Source: Natrinema hispanicum
Lineage (GTDB): Archaea > Halobacteriota > Halobacteria > Halobacteriales > Natrialbaceae
NCBI RefSeq assembly: GCF_004217335.1
Contig: NZ_SHMP01000003.1
Coordinates: 124,001-188,000 of the forward strand
Direction of reading: 5' to 3'
Length of the DNA: 64,000 nucleotides
The notes under the pieces are model-generated. The model was not told the origin of the DNA. It searched no databases and saw nothing but the letters and a program-made list of their open reading frames with translations. A program made the translations under genes and the position numbers. Positions 8,361 to 17,450 of the stretch are shown in pieces. Positions within the stretch are counted from its first letter, which is position 1. Each line of letters begins with the position of its first letter.

Positions 8361-9839
8361 GTGGCTTTTCGCTCGAGCGACGTTCCAAACCCCGTCCGGT
8401 GGCTGCTGCTCGCGGTCGGCTACCTGCTCGCACGGGTCGGCGTGATCGACGCGCGACGCGCCGAGCGGACGACTGACCTCGCCTGGCCCCGCATCGTCAC
8501 GGGAATCGCGCGAATGTCCAAATCCGCGGCGGATGTCGCGATGGTCGGGATCGCACTCGGGCCGGCGGCGATCGCCGGCGTCGGGCTGGCAACCCCCTAC
8601 TGGGGGCTCGCCTTTGCGGTTGGCGGCGGGGTCGCCGGCGCGACCATTAGTCTGGTCTCCCAGCGATACAGCGGTGGGACCGCTGCGGGCCTCTCGCGGG
8701 CGGTGACGACGAGCGGCGTCATCGTTGCCCTGATCTTACTGCCGCTCGCTGCCGTTTACGGGGTGGGTGCTGAGCGACTGATCGCACTCGTCGGCGACGA
8801 TGCCGCTGCGATCGCCTTCGGGGCGGACTACCTCCGGGTTGTCGCCGTCGGCGTCCCGCTGGCGGGACTGAATCTCATCGGCAGTCGGACGCTCGTCGGG
8901 GCCGACGACGCGTGGACGCCCATGGTCCTTCGAGCGGGCGGCGCAGTCGTCAACGTGGCGCTCAACGCGGTGTTGCTCTTCGTCCTCGAGCTGGGCGTTG
9001 TCGGCGCGGCGATTGGCACCGTCGTCGCGAACGCGCTCGTCTTGGCGGCGTTCGGCATCGGTTTCACGGTCGGCCGGCTGCCGCTGATCGGCACGTTCCC
9101 CGTGACGATAAGTATCGCGTGGCCGTTCGTGACGGGCGACGAGATCCGCGACGTGCTCACCATCGGGATGCCGCTGGTGTTTACCAACGTCTCACGGCGG
9201 GCCGCCCAGTTCCCGATGCTCGCGATCGTCGCGCTCTTCGGCCCGAACGTCCTCGCCGCCTACGTCGTCGCCCGGCGCGTCCGGGACCTGATGGACACGC
9301 CCGGCTGGGGGTTCTCGCTGGCCTCGAGCAGTCTGGTTGGTCAGGAGTTAGGCACCGGTGACGAAGGGGACGCGGATGCCTACGGTCGCGAGGTGCTCTG
9401 GTTTGGAACTGGCGTCTACGTCGTCAGCGCGGCGCTCGTGTTCGGCTTCGCCGAGCAGGTCGGTCACCTGTTCGTGTCCGATCCATCGATCCTGCCGCTC
9501 GTGAGCGCGTTTATCGCCGTCGCCTGCGTCAGCGTCGTCTTCCGCGGCATCAGCGGCGGCGCGACCGGCCCACTCCGCGCCAGCGGCGACACCCGTTGGC
9601 CGTTCTACGGGCAGGTACTCGGGCTGTATGGCTTTGCGCTTCCCGTCGCTCTGGTCGGTGCCGTCTCGATCCCGGTTCCGTTCCTCGAGGCCGTGACGCC
9701 GCTCGGAATCGGCGCGCTCTACGCCGCGTTGCTCCTCGAGACGTTCGTCCCCGCCGTGGTCACGTACTATCGGTTTACGACCGGCCACTGGAAGACGATC
9801 AGCCGGGCGTATCGGCCCGACTCGTCGGCGGGCGACTAG
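8361..9839 (+). CDS. MATE family multidrug efflux transporter
   Basis: 492 aa, about twelve membrane helices in two related halves, typical size of the DinF-like archaeal branch of MATE. These proteins export cationic drugs or metabolites in exchange for Na+ or H+. Family-like segments include GIARMSKSAADVAMVGIALGPAAIAGVGLA, GATISLVSQRYSGG near the first half and LASSSLVGQELGTGDEGDADAYGREV in the second. The GTG at 8361 gives the usual N-terminus (MAFRSSDVPNPVRWLLLAVG). It is divergent from the MoeA fusion, with 188 bp between the starts. No regulator is adjacent. Confidence 0.9.
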   Translation: MAFRSSDVPNPVRWLLLAVGYLLARVGVIDARRAERTTDLAWPRIVTGIARMSKSAADVAMVGIALGPAAIAGVGLATPYWGLAFAVGGGVAGATISLVSQRYSGGTAAGLSRAVTTSGVIVALILLPLAAVYGVGAERLIALVGDDAAAIAFGADYLRVVAVGVPLAGLNLIGSRTLVGADDAWTPMVLRAGGAVVNVALNAVLLFVLELGVVGAAIGTVVANALVLAAFGIGFTVGRLPLIGTFPVTISIAWPFVTGDEIRDVLTIGMPLVFTNVSRRAAQFPMLAIVALFGPNVLAAYVVARRVRDLMDTPGWGFSLASSSLVGQELGTGDEGDADAYGREVLWFGTGVYVVSAALVFGFAEQVGHLFVSDPSILPLVSAFIAVACVSVVFRGISGGATGPLRASGDTRWPFYGQVLGLYGFALPVALVGAVSIPVPFLEAVTPLGIGALYAALLLETFVPAVVTYYRFTTGHWKTISRAYRPDSSAGD

Positions 9840-9894
9840 TTGGCTGACTGTCTCGAGCGGAACGATTACAATCCCGCTGCTGGTTGCACATGGT

Positions 9895-11022
9895 ATGTCA
9901 CGGCTTGCCGAATCCGACCGCGAGCGCATCGCCGCCCTCTTCGATCGCCACCTCGAGGTCGGCCTCCATCATGGGGCACAACTGGCCGTCTACGTCGACG
10001 GCGAACTCATCATCGACCTCGCGGGTGGCACGACGGGACCCGACGGCGACAGGGAGACCCACGAGACGCGTCACGTACTGTTCTCGTGTACGAAACCCTA
10101 CGCCGCGGTGACACTGCACTCGCTCGTCGAGGAGGGTGCGCTCGCGTACGACGACCGCGTCGTCGACCACTGGCCCGAATTCGCCGAGAAAGGCACCGAC
10201 AAGGCCGCCATCACCGTCCGGCAGGTGCTCAGCCACACCGCAGGACTGCAAAAGAGTACGATCGACGATCGGCCGACCGTCTGGAGCGACTGGGACACCG
10301 TCGTCGAGACGCTCGAGGACCAAGACCCGCTCTCGCCGCCGGGCGAGGTGCCGGCCTATCACGCGCTGACCTTCGGCTGGCTGGTCGGCGAACTCGTCCG
10401 CCGCGTCTCCGGGACGTCGATCGAACGCGCTGCCGCCGACCGCGTCTTCGGGCCGCTCGATATGGCACGGACGGGCATCGGCCTCCGGGAAGGCGAGGAC
10501 GACGACGTGGCGACGGTCGTCGGCTTCGAGCCGTTCGACCGTTGTCGAGACCCCGGTGAAGGACTCGGCGACAACGCCGCGGTCGCGGCCCCGTTCAACG
10601 CCAAGACGGTCCACCGGGCAGTAGTCCCCGCGGCCAACGGAATCGGCACCGCCCGCGACATGGCCCGCTTTTATGCCTGTCTGGCCAACGGCGGCGAACT
10701 CGAGGGGACCCGCCTGCTCGAGCCCGAGACCGTCGAGCGGATGACGCGTCTCGAGGCCGAGACGGAATCCGACGGGACGCTCGACCGCGAGGCGCGGTTT
10801 GCCCTCGGCTTCTGGAAAGGGGGGACGACGATCGCGCCCTATGGCTCGCTCTCGCCCGAGCACGTCTTCGGTCACGCCGGCCTCGGGAGCAGCGTCGGCT
10901 GGGCCGATCCCGAAGAAAACGTCGGCTTCTCGTACGTCACGAACGGGGTCCGCGACGGGTCGTACGAACACCTCGCCCGCGTGAACGCGCTGGCCGACGC
11001 CGTTCGGCTCGCGCTTCGGTAG
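9895..11022 (+). CDS. Serine hydrolase, class C beta-lactamase family
   Basis: 375 aa. The catalytic S-x-x-K is FSCTKPY (Ser64, Lys67). The Tyr motif is PAYHALTFGWLVGEL (Y-x-A instead of Y-x-N), and the late HVFGHAGLGSS takes the place of KTG as H-x-G. This is the pattern of EstB/penicillin-binding-like esterases, not of true antibiotic beta-lactamases. No signal peptide is seen, so a cytoplasmic esterase/peptidase role is more likely. It starts at ATG 9895, 55 bp after the MATE stop, and may be cotranscribed with it. The 3' end abuts repeat A2. Confidence 0.88.
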   Translation: MSRLAESDRERIAALFDRHLEVGLHHGAQLAVYVDGELIIDLAGGTTGPDGDRETHETRHVLFSCTKPYAAVTLHSLVEEGALAYDDRVVDHWPEFAEKGTDKAAITVRQVLSHTAGLQKSTIDDRPTVWSDWDTVVETLEDQDPLSPPGEVPAYHALTFGWLVGELVRRVSGTSIERAAADRVFGPLDMARTGIGLREGEDDDVATVVGFEPFDRCRDPGEGLGDNAAVAAPFNAKTVHRAVVPAANGIGTARDMARFYACLANGGELEGTRLLEPETVERMTRLEAETESDGTLDREARFALGFWKGGTTIAPYGSLSPEHVFGHAGLGSSVGWADPEENVGFSYVTNGVRDGSYEHLARVNALADAVRLALR

Positions 11023-11025
11023 CTC

Positions 11026-11107
11026 ATACGGTCTGCTGTACCGATGTACCGGCGTCTCCGCAGGACGGGTCGCGGACACGCCGGAACTGACTGACAGGAG
11101 TCCGTCT
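11026..11107. repeat. Palindromic repeat family A, copy A2
   Basis: 82 bp, left end identical to A1 for 13 bp; right end degenerate (caggagtccgtct). The inner arms ccggcgtctccg and cggacacgccgg pair at 11 of 12 positions around the loop caggacgggtcg. It fills the whole gap between two converging stops: 3 bp after the TAG of the hydrolase, and its last base is the first base of the NTF2-like gene's stop. Confidence 0.88.
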
Positions 11108-11457
11108 CAGTCCTTCGGGACGACTTTTCCGGCGAAGGTCTGGAACAGGATCTCGTCGTCAGGGATGTAGAACGTGTCCGTCGCGAACTCGTAGACGTTC
11201 TCCGGCGATTCGCCGTGCCAGACGATGTAGGCGAACTCGTCTTCGACGGTCTGCTGGCCGACGTCGATCGTGGCTTCCTCGTGCGCGAACTCCGCGAAAA
11301 GGTCCTCGAAGAGCCCCTCGATCTCCGCGAGGCCCCGGAACATCCCCATGTTCGTCACGACGACCGACTCGTCGGTGTAGTCGGCCATGACTCCCTCGAG
11401 ATCCTGCTCGGCGAAGGTCGTCAGGTGGTGGTCAAGTACATCTTCAGTTGTGGCCAT
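11107..11457 (-). CDS. NTF2-like / SnoaL-type protein
   Basis: 116 aa, one cone-shaped NTF2-like domain: an N-terminal helix pair (VLDHHLTTFAEQDLEGVMADYTDESVVV), then F-x-G-x-x-I-x-x-L-F (MFRGLAEIEGLFEDLF) and an antiparallel sheet (FAYIVWHGESPENVYEFATDTFYI). Such proteins are small-molecule isomerases/hydrolases or ligand-binding proteins; the substrate cannot be told. It starts at ATG 11457, 75 bp after the stop of the minus-strand moeA at 11533, so the two may be cotranscribed. Confidence 0.85.
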   Translation of the reverse strand: MATTEDVLDHHLTTFAEQDLEGVMADYTDESVVVTNMGMFRGLAEIEGLFEDLFAEFAHEEATIDVGQQTVEDEFAYIVWHGESPENVYEFATDTFYIPDDEILFQTFAGKVVPKD

Positions 11458-11532
11458 GTGGAATCCTCACAGAGGAGTGGCAACACATGCCACTATCAAG
11501 ATTGTGTAAGGACGGTGACGCCTCGCGGACAC

Positions 11533-12840
11533 CTATGGATTGACTTCCCAGTTTTGCACCGCGACCGTCTCGCCGGCCGGAATCCCCTCGCGGTCGTCGT
11601 CGACGACCACCCAGCCATCCGCCAGCGCGACGCTCGAGAGCACGCCCGACCCGCTTGCCCGGGTCGGAATCGCCGCATAGTTGGGCTCGTCGCGAGCCAG
11701 GTCGTCCTCGTTGCGGGCCTCGAGTCGGACGCGTGCGAACGTCCGCGTCCCGGGCTCGCTCGGAATCTTGCGCTCGAGTCGGGCCTGTGTCGTCGGGTGG
11801 GGGTCGGGTTCTGTGCCCTCGAGCCAGCGCAACGTCGGCCGCAGGAACTGGACGGCGTTGATGATGCAGGCGACTGGATAGCCGGGCAGTGCGAGTACGG
11901 GCGTGTCTTCGACGATCCCCAGACAGACCGGGTGGCCGGGTTTGAGCCCGACGCCGTGGACCAGCACCTCACCCAGGTCGTCGATCACTTCCGGCAGCAA
12001 GTCCCGCTCACCGACCGAAGAACCCCCAGTCGTGACGACCACATCCTTGGTGAGATCGCGCTGGATGGCCACGCGCAGCGACTCGGGATCGTCGGTGACC
12101 ACATCGCGGTACGTGGCGCGAGCGCCCCAGCGCTGGGCCAGCCGCGACACGGTGAGTCCGTTGGTCTCGACGACCTCGCCGGGATCGGGATCGGCCTCGA
12201 CCAGTTCCTCGCCGGTTGGAACGACGCCGACCGTCGGTTGCTGTGCGACCGCAACCTGTCCGTAGCCCGCCGACCGCAGCAGGCCCAGATCGGACGGGCG
12301 GAGCCGATGGCCCGCCTCGTAGAGCTGTTGCCCCTCCTCGATGTCCTCGCCGATCGGCGCGACGTTTTCGCCCTCCGCGAGGGCGTCTTCGACCTCGAGG
12401 TCGCCGATCGATTCGCGTTCGGTGACACGTTCGATCATGACGACGGCGTCGGCTCCCTCGGGGAGGGCACTGCCGGTGTGGACCCGCGCGGCCGTCCCCG
12501 GTTCGATACGGTCGGCAGTAGCGTGGTCCTCGTCGACTGCGTCGGGCTCGATGAGTTCCAACACCTCCGGGGAGCGCCCGCTGGCCCCGAAGGTGTCCGC
12601 GGCCCGGACGGCGTAGCCGTCCATCGCTGCGCGTCGATAGTGGGGGACGTTTCGGGCGGCTGTAACGGGCGCGGCAAGAACGCGGCCGTCAGCACGCGCG
12701 ACGTCGACGGTCTCGGTCCCACAGGGGACATCGGCGTCCCCACGATCTGCGACAGCCTCTCTGAGAATCCGGCGCGCCTCGGCGACCGGCGTCCGCACCT
12801 TGAACCCGGCTTCCGTGCGCTCGCGGTCCGCTCCTTCCAT
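11533..12840 (-). CDS. moeA: Molybdopterin molybdenumtransferase MoeA (second paralogue)
   Basis: 435 aa, a stand-alone MoeA. Landmarks are NVPHYRRAAMDGYAVRAADTFGASG, VHTGSALPEGADAVVMIERV, GVVPTGEELV, TTGGSSVGERDLLPEVI, GVGLKPGHPVCLG and ALPGYPVACIINAVQF. It catalyses molybdate insertion during molybdenum-cofactor synthesis. Unlike the copy at 6.3 kb it has no C-terminal PBP-like domain, so the two paralogues may differ in metal (Mo or W) or in regulation. ATG 12838-12840 gives MEGADRERTEAGF. Divergent from the Hsp20 gene with 100 bp between. Confidence 0.94.
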   Translation of the reverse strand: MEGADRERTEAGFKVRTPVAEARRILREAVADRGDADVPCGTETVDVARADGRVLAAPVTAARNVPHYRRAAMDGYAVRAADTFGASGRSPEVLELIEPDAVDEDHATADRIEPGTAARVHTGSALPEGADAVVMIERVTERESIGDLEVEDALAEGENVAPIGEDIEEGQQLYEAGHRLRPSDLGLLRSAGYGQVAVAQQPTVGVVPTGEELVEADPDPGEVVETNGLTVSRLAQRWGARATYRDVVTDDPESLRVAIQRDLTKDVVVTTGGSSVGERDLLPEVIDDLGEVLVHGVGLKPGHPVCLGIVEDTPVLALPGYPVACIINAVQFLRPTLRWLEGTEPDPHPTTQARLERKIPSEPGTRTFARVRLEARNEDDLARDEPNYAAIPTRASGSGVLSSVALADGWVVVDDDREGIPAGETVAVQNWEVNP

Positions 12841-12940
12841 ACGGTGACTCGAGTCGCCGGACGCCAAAAGCGTGGGGGGCCGTGGAGGGCAAATCGCCGC
12901 GACCGCGGGGTTTTTCGTAGCGGCGTTCAAACCTGTATCC

Positions 12941-13303
12941 ATGTCAGCGCTCCGCGACGCGTTGCGGGACCTCTCCGAGGACGTCTTCTTCGATCTACTC
13001 GAAAGCGAAGACGCCTACCTGCTCGTACTCGACGTCCCTGGAGTCACCGCCGAGTCGCTCGACCTCGCGATCGAGGACGGCTGCATCTCCATCGATGCCA
13101 CCAGGGAAAAGGAGCCGACCGAAGACTACCAGTACATCGAGGAGAACCGCTCGCTCTTTCTCGATGTCGACCTCCCGCTGCCCGACGACGCATCCGACGC
13201 CAACGCCGAGGCGACGGTCGACCGGGGCGTCCTCGAGTTGGTGCTGTCAAAACGAGGTGCCAGCGACGAGACGACGATCGAAATCGTCGACGAAGATGCC
13301 TAA
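12941..13303 (+). CDS. hsp20: Hsp20/alpha-crystallin family small heat-shock protein
   Basis: 120 aa. The alpha-crystallin core runs about 22-110: DAYLLVLDVPGVTAESLDLAIEDGCISIDA, a middle acidic loop and the closing DRGVLELVLSK (the family's N-G-V-L-x-V/I motif with D-R-G). It is an ATP-independent chaperone that holds unfolded proteins. The N-terminus is short (MSALRDALRDLSEDVFFDLLES). The UbiB-like gene begins 11 bp downstream, so the two are probably cotranscribed. Confidence 0.88.
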   Translation: MSALRDALRDLSEDVFFDLLESEDAYLLVLDVPGVTAESLDLAIEDGCISIDATREKEPTEDYQYIEENRSLFLDVDLPLPDDASDANAEATVDRGVLELVLSKRGASDETTIEIVDEDA

Positions 13304-13313
13304 CACGGGGTGA

Positions 13314-15026
13314 GTGAGACTGGCCTCTCTTCGCGCATACAAGCGCTTCGTCATCGTCGCATGGCAGTTCCTGCCGCTGTTGCTCGCCTACGCCCGTGAC
13401 CGGCGGCGCTTTCTCCTGTTTGGCCGTCCCCGGCAGGTCGACCACGAGACCCACAGCCGCCGGGCCGAGCGGTTGCTCGAGTCGCTGTTGACGCTGGGGC
13501 CGACGTTTATCAAACTCGGGCAGTTGCTGTCGACCCGTCCCGACATCCTCCCACCGGCGTACATCGACACCCTCGCGTCGCTGCAAGACGCCGTGCCGCC
13601 GGCACCGTGGCCCGAGGCGAAACAGGTGCTCGAGGACGAACTCGGCCCCGTCGATGAGCGCTTTGCGGAATTCGATACCGAGCCGATCAGCGGCGCGAGT
13701 CTGGGACAGGTCTATCGGGCGCGACTCGACCCCGAAACGGAGCGGACGCGGGCCGACCCGCCCGACGGAGCCAGTCGCGAGGTCGCCGTGAAGATCCGCC
13801 GTCCGAACATCGAATCACTCGTCAACGCCGATCTGCGGGTCATCAAGTGGTCGCTGCCGATCCTGCTGTATTTCGTCGGCGAAGCGCGCGCGTTCTCGCT
13901 CGAGAACCTCGCTGACGAATTCTCGAAGACGATCCGCGAGGAGATGGATTACGAGCGCGAAGCCGAGATGCTAACCGAGATCCGCGCGAACTTCGCGGAC
14001 GATGACCGGTTTCGCATTCCCGCCGTGATCGAGAGCCATTCCGACTCGCGCGTGCTCACGATGGAGTACGTCGGCGGGACGAAAATCAACGACCTCGAGG
14101 AACTCGAGCGCAAAGGGATCGACCGAACGCAGATTGCAGAGAACTTGGAACGGTCGTATCTCCAGATGATCATCGACGATGGGGTCTTCCACGCCGATCC
14201 TCACCCCGGTAACCTCGCGGTGACCGACGAAGGGCAGATCGTCTTCTACGACTTCGGGATGTCGGGACGGGTCGATTCGTTCATTCAGGACAAGATCGTC
14301 GACTTCTACGTCGCCGTCGCCAACCAGGACATCGACGGCATCCTCGACGCCCTGGTTGAGATCGGGACGCTGTCGCCCGACGCTGACCGCGGTGTGATGT
14401 CCGAGGTGATGGAAATCGCCATCCAGGACGCCCGCGGCGAGGACGTCGAACAGTACCGGGTCAACCAGATCGTCGGCCAGATCGAGGACTCGATCTACGA
14501 GTTTCCGTTCCGGCTTCCGAAAAACCTCGCGCTCGTCCTCCGGGTCGCGACCGTCGTCGAAGGCGTCTGTGTCACCCTCGATGAGGACTTCGATTTCATC
14601 GCGACGGCGACCGACTTCCTGACCGAAGAAGGGTATCGCGAGGAAACCATCCGAAACTACATCGACGAGACGGGCCAACAGCTCCGCCGCAGTGGCGAGT
14701 CGCTGACTCGACTCGCACCCAAGACCGAGCGCGCACTCGACCGACTCGACCGTGACGACCTCTACCTCCGCATCGGCGTCGAGGACTCGGACAAGGTCTT
14801 TGAGAAGCTCGCCAAGCGCATGATCTACGGCATGCTGTTGACGATGTCGCTGTTCTCGACCGGCGTCCTCTACGCGCTCGAGGCCCCCGCCGGATCGATC
14901 GTCGCAGCGGCTTTCTCAGTGATTGTGTTGATTCAGCTCTACCGGTCGTTTCGCTCACCCAAATCGATCGGTGCGCGGCCACAGTTTACGCGCCAGAACC
15001 TCCGCCAGCGCCGCGGCGAGGAATGA
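13314..15026 (+). CDS. ABC1/AarF/UbiB family atypical kinase
   Basis: 570 aa. The signature KxGQ motif (FIKLGQLLSTRPDILP), the ATP-binding SGASLGQVYRA, the catalytic-lysine strand VAVKIRRPN, HADPHPGN and FYDFGMSGR (DFG-like) are all present. Two hydrophobic segments end the protein (about 505-540, GMLLTMSLFSTGVLYALEAPAGSIVAAAFSVIVLIQL). UbiB-type proteins are ATPases needed for isoprenoid quinone synthesis or lipid transport; in haloarchaea this probably concerns menaquinone. Starts at GTG 13314, 11 bp after hsp20, suggesting a bicistronic unit. Confidence 0.92.
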   Translation: MRLASLRAYKRFVIVAWQFLPLLLAYARDRRRFLLFGRPRQVDHETHSRRAERLLESLLTLGPTFIKLGQLLSTRPDILPPAYIDTLASLQDAVPPAPWPEAKQVLEDELGPVDERFAEFDTEPISGASLGQVYRARLDPETERTRADPPDGASREVAVKIRRPNIESLVNADLRVIKWSLPILLYFVGEARAFSLENLADEFSKTIREEMDYEREAEMLTEIRANFADDDRFRIPAVIESHSDSRVLTMEYVGGTKINDLEELERKGIDRTQIAENLERSYLQMIIDDGVFHADPHPGNLAVTDEGQIVFYDFGMSGRVDSFIQDKIVDFYVAVANQDIDGILDALVEIGTLSPDADRGVMSEVMEIAIQDARGEDVEQYRVNQIVGQIEDSIYEFPFRLPKNLALVLRVATVVEGVCVTLDEDFDFIATATDFLTEEGYREETIRNYIDETGQQLRRSGESLTRLAPKTERALDRLDRDDLYLRIGVEDSDKVFEKLAKRMIYGMLLTMSLFSTGVLYALEAPAGSIVAAAFSVIVLIQLYRSFRSPKSIGARPQFTRQNLRQRRGEE

Positions 15027-15085
15027 CACGCCTTCCACCGTGAGGCCGCCCAACGTTTCTTCCGGTGTCGGATCGAAACACAGCT

Positions 15086-16159
15086 ATGGACTACGATCGG
15101 ATCGCCGACCTGCCGCTGACGATCGAGTCGGTCGCAAGCGAGCGCCACGAGCGCGAGACCTCGAGCGACTTTACCCGTGTAACGACTGAATTTGCGCTTT
15201 CAGGACCGACACCGAACGGCGACGGGACAGTTACGGGACGCGGCGAGGACGTGACCTACGAAACCGAAGATCACGACCGGCTGGCTGAGACTGGCCTGCC
15301 GGAACTCACCGGCGACTACACGTTCGAGTCGTTTTCCAAGCGACTCACTGACCTCGATCTCTTTCCCGGCGGTGCACCCGACCGTGAGGTCTTTCGCAAC
15401 TACCGGCGGTGGGGCATCGAGAGTGCGGCGCTCGATCTTGCGCTGCGACAGGCCGAGACGGACGTTGCGAGCGTCCTCGAGCGGTCGCTCGAGCCGGTTC
15501 GGTTCGTGGCCAGCACCCGCCTCGGCGAGCCGCCGACGACCGACCGACTCGAGGTCCTGTGCGAGCAGGTCCCCGACCTCGAATTCAAGCTCGATCCGAC
15601 ATCCGAGTGGGACGCTGATCTCGTCACTGCCATCGACGAAACGGTCGGCACTGATTCGGTTCGAATTCTCGATCTGAAAGGCCAGTACGAAGGCACTGAG
15701 GTCGACGTCCCGGCCGATCCCGAACTATATGAACTCGTTCTCGAGGGATTCCCAAAGGCCATCATCGAGGATCCAGCGCTGACCGACGAGACGCGGCCGC
15801 TGTTCGAGGACGCAGGCGTTCGATCACGCGTCTCCTGGGACGCCCCGATTCACGGCCTCGAAGATGTCGAGGCGCTGCCGTGGGAGCCCGACTGGCTGAA
15901 CATCAAACCGTCGCGTTTTGGTTCACTTGAATCGCTGCTCGAGACGATTTCCTACTGCAACGAGCGCGGGATTCGGCTGTACGGCGGCGGTCAATTCGAA
16001 CTCGGCGTGGGTCGCGGGCAGATTCAGACGCTGGCCTCGCTGTGCTATCCCGACAGCCCCAACGACGTTGCCCCGCGGGCGTACAACGAGCCCGCAGTCG
16101 GTGACGGGCTGCCGGCGAGTCCGCTCGAGCCGGCCGCGTCCGTCGGGTTCCGCTGGTAG
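15086..16159 (+). CDS. Enolase-superfamily-like protein
   Basis: 357 aa. The second half has features of the enolase/mandelate-racemase barrel: beta-strand ends DLEFKLDPTSEW, RILDLKGQYEG, AIIEDPALTD, RVSWDAPIHGLEDVEALPWEPDWLNIKPSRFGSL and a closing GGGQFELGVGRGQ. The K-D-E-K arrangement is roughly in order, but the usual KxK pair is not clear, so activity is uncertain. The N-terminal half (1-130) is not the standard capping domain. ATG 15086 follows the UbiB stop by 59 bp. A link to menaquinone synthesis (o-succinylbenzoate synthase is in this superfamily) is only a guess from the neighbour. Confidence 0.7.
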   Translation: MDYDRIADLPLTIESVASERHERETSSDFTRVTTEFALSGPTPNGDGTVTGRGEDVTYETEDHDRLAETGLPELTGDYTFESFSKRLTDLDLFPGGAPDREVFRNYRRWGIESAALDLALRQAETDVASVLERSLEPVRFVASTRLGEPPTTDRLEVLCEQVPDLEFKLDPTSEWDADLVTAIDETVGTDSVRILDLKGQYEGTEVDVPADPELYELVLEGFPKAIIEDPALTDETRPLFEDAGVRSRVSWDAPIHGLEDVEALPWEPDWLNIKPSRFGSLESLLETISYCNERGIRLYGGGQFELGVGRGQIQTLASLCYPDSPNDVAPRAYNEPAVGDGLPASPLEPAASVGFRW

Positions 16160-16228
16160 CGGCTGTCCCGTCCGGTCAGATCATGACAACAGGGCTATAG
16201 TCACTCGAGCGGAACGTCATCGGTGTCG

Positions 16229-17143
16229 ATGGACGGACTCACAGGACTCGTCGCGCTACTGGTGGCGTTTCACGTCGTGGTGTTCGCGCTCGCTCCGCTT
16301 TTCGTCGACCACCGACGACGGACGTTTCGCCGGCGCTTTCACGTGCCGATGCGGCCACTCGCGATTACGTGGACGGCGGCCCTCCTCGCGTGTGTCCTCT
16401 TGGCCGCCGTGGGAGACCTGCCGCTTGAGGCCTCGATGGGACACCGCGAGGTCCGGGCGGTCGGCCTCGTCGGAATGTTGCTCATCGGCGGGACGACCGT
16501 CGGCTGTGCCGCCATCGTCGGCGGCCTCCTCGTCGGCCGCCGCGTCCACCGGCTTCGGACTGGCAAGTGCGAACCGCCGGGCGAAATCGTTGCGACCGGC
16601 CGCGCCGTCCCGACCGCTGACGGCGAGCCAGAGCCAAGTCCCGTGTTCGAGCGGCCGGCCGTCTGCTGGGCCTGGACGCTCGAGGCGAACGACCGGTTCG
16701 GCGGCGATAGCGGGTGGACGATGGCCCGATCGGGGTCGGGCGGCGTTCCGTTCCGCGTCAAACGAGACGCCGAATACAGCGACGTAATGGTCGATCCCGA
16801 CAGTGCACACGTCGACATCGCGCGGTCGGATTCGACCATCCAGCCGCCGGACGACCCGGCACCCGGCCGCCTCGAGCGACTGGCGGATACCGACGTCGGC
16901 GGCACTGACCACCGATACAGCGAGGGTGTGGTCGCGTCTGGCGACACCGTCACGATCGTCGGCGACGTCGACGCCGACGGGCGAATGATCGACGACGGAT
17001 CGCTGGCAACACACGTCACCGCGGGCGAGCAAGCGGCGGTTATTCGCCGTCTCGGTCGCCGGGCACTCGCCTACCTCGTCGTCGGTTCGGTGTGTCTGCT
17101 GGTTTCGACCCCGAAATATCTTACCTGGCTACAACTCCGCTGA
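16229..17143 (+). CDS. GIDE-domain membrane protein (MULAN-like, no RING)
   Basis: 304 aa. Membrane helices lie at about 5-25, 42-62 and 75-95, and again at the C-terminus (about 278-298). Between them sits a soluble domain resembling GIDE: GEIVATGRAVPT..., ERPAVCWAWTLEAND, GVPFRVKRDAEYSDVMVDPDSAHVDI and RYSEGVVASGDTVTIVGDV. In eukaryotic MULAN/MAPL this domain precedes a RING E3 ligase; no RING or Cys cluster exists here. Role unknown, perhaps membrane stress sensing. ATG 16229 is taken over GTG 16223. Confidence 0.72.
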   Translation: MDGLTGLVALLVAFHVVVFALAPLFVDHRRRTFRRRFHVPMRPLAITWTAALLACVLLAAVGDLPLEASMGHREVRAVGLVGMLLIGGTTVGCAAIVGGLLVGRRVHRLRTGKCEPPGEIVATGRAVPTADGEPEPSPVFERPAVCWAWTLEANDRFGGDSGWTMARSGSGGVPFRVKRDAEYSDVMVDPDSAHVDIARSDSTIQPPDDPAPGRLERLADTDVGGTDHRYSEGVVASGDTVTIVGDVDADGRMIDDGSLATHVTAGEQAAVIRRLGRRALAYLVVGSVCLLVSTPKYLTWLQLR

Positions 17144-17450
17144 GAGGCGGACGTCTGTTCGGCCACCAACACTTTACGGGACGGTGACAAGGTTGAGAAG
17201 TCCGGGGTGGACTGGATGGATGTGAGTGCTGTGGTCCAGCCTGGATGTGAGTTTTTCCCGGACGTTCCACAGGTTTTGAATCCGCTGTAAAATAGCTGGG
17301 GATTCGTCGCTCGCCAAACGGCGCGTTCGCTGTGGCCTCGAGACGGCCAGATCCGACCTCGCAGTGACGGAGATAGTCCTGTTAGCACACCAAACAGGCT
17401 CCAGCGGCCATTCCAAACGGTTTATGACCGTCGGTTGATTACGCCGGGAC
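17144..17450. other. Intergenic region without a recognised gene
   Basis: 307 bp between the GIDE-domain gene and eIF5A. The last 40 bp hold the eIF5A promoter. The rest contains a minus-strand open frame reading through about 17174-17452 that is not recognisable and runs antisense across the eIF5A promoter, so I treat it as noise or a decayed fragment. There is a tandem-like repeat of tggatgtgagt (17216-17226 and 17242-17252). Confidence 0.5.
17418..17427 (+). promoter_or_regulatory. TATA box of eIF5A
   Basis: TTTATG at 17421-17426, centred 27 bp before the ATG at 17451, preceded by an A-rich BRE-like ccaaac. The spacing predicts a leaderless mRNA. Confidence 0.65.

Noticed and set aside
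11215..13317. 700-aa open frame on the + strand
   Set aside because: Antisense to moeA (11533-12840) and the NTF2-like gene; Arg/Val-rich shadow typical of GC-rich DNA with no domain.
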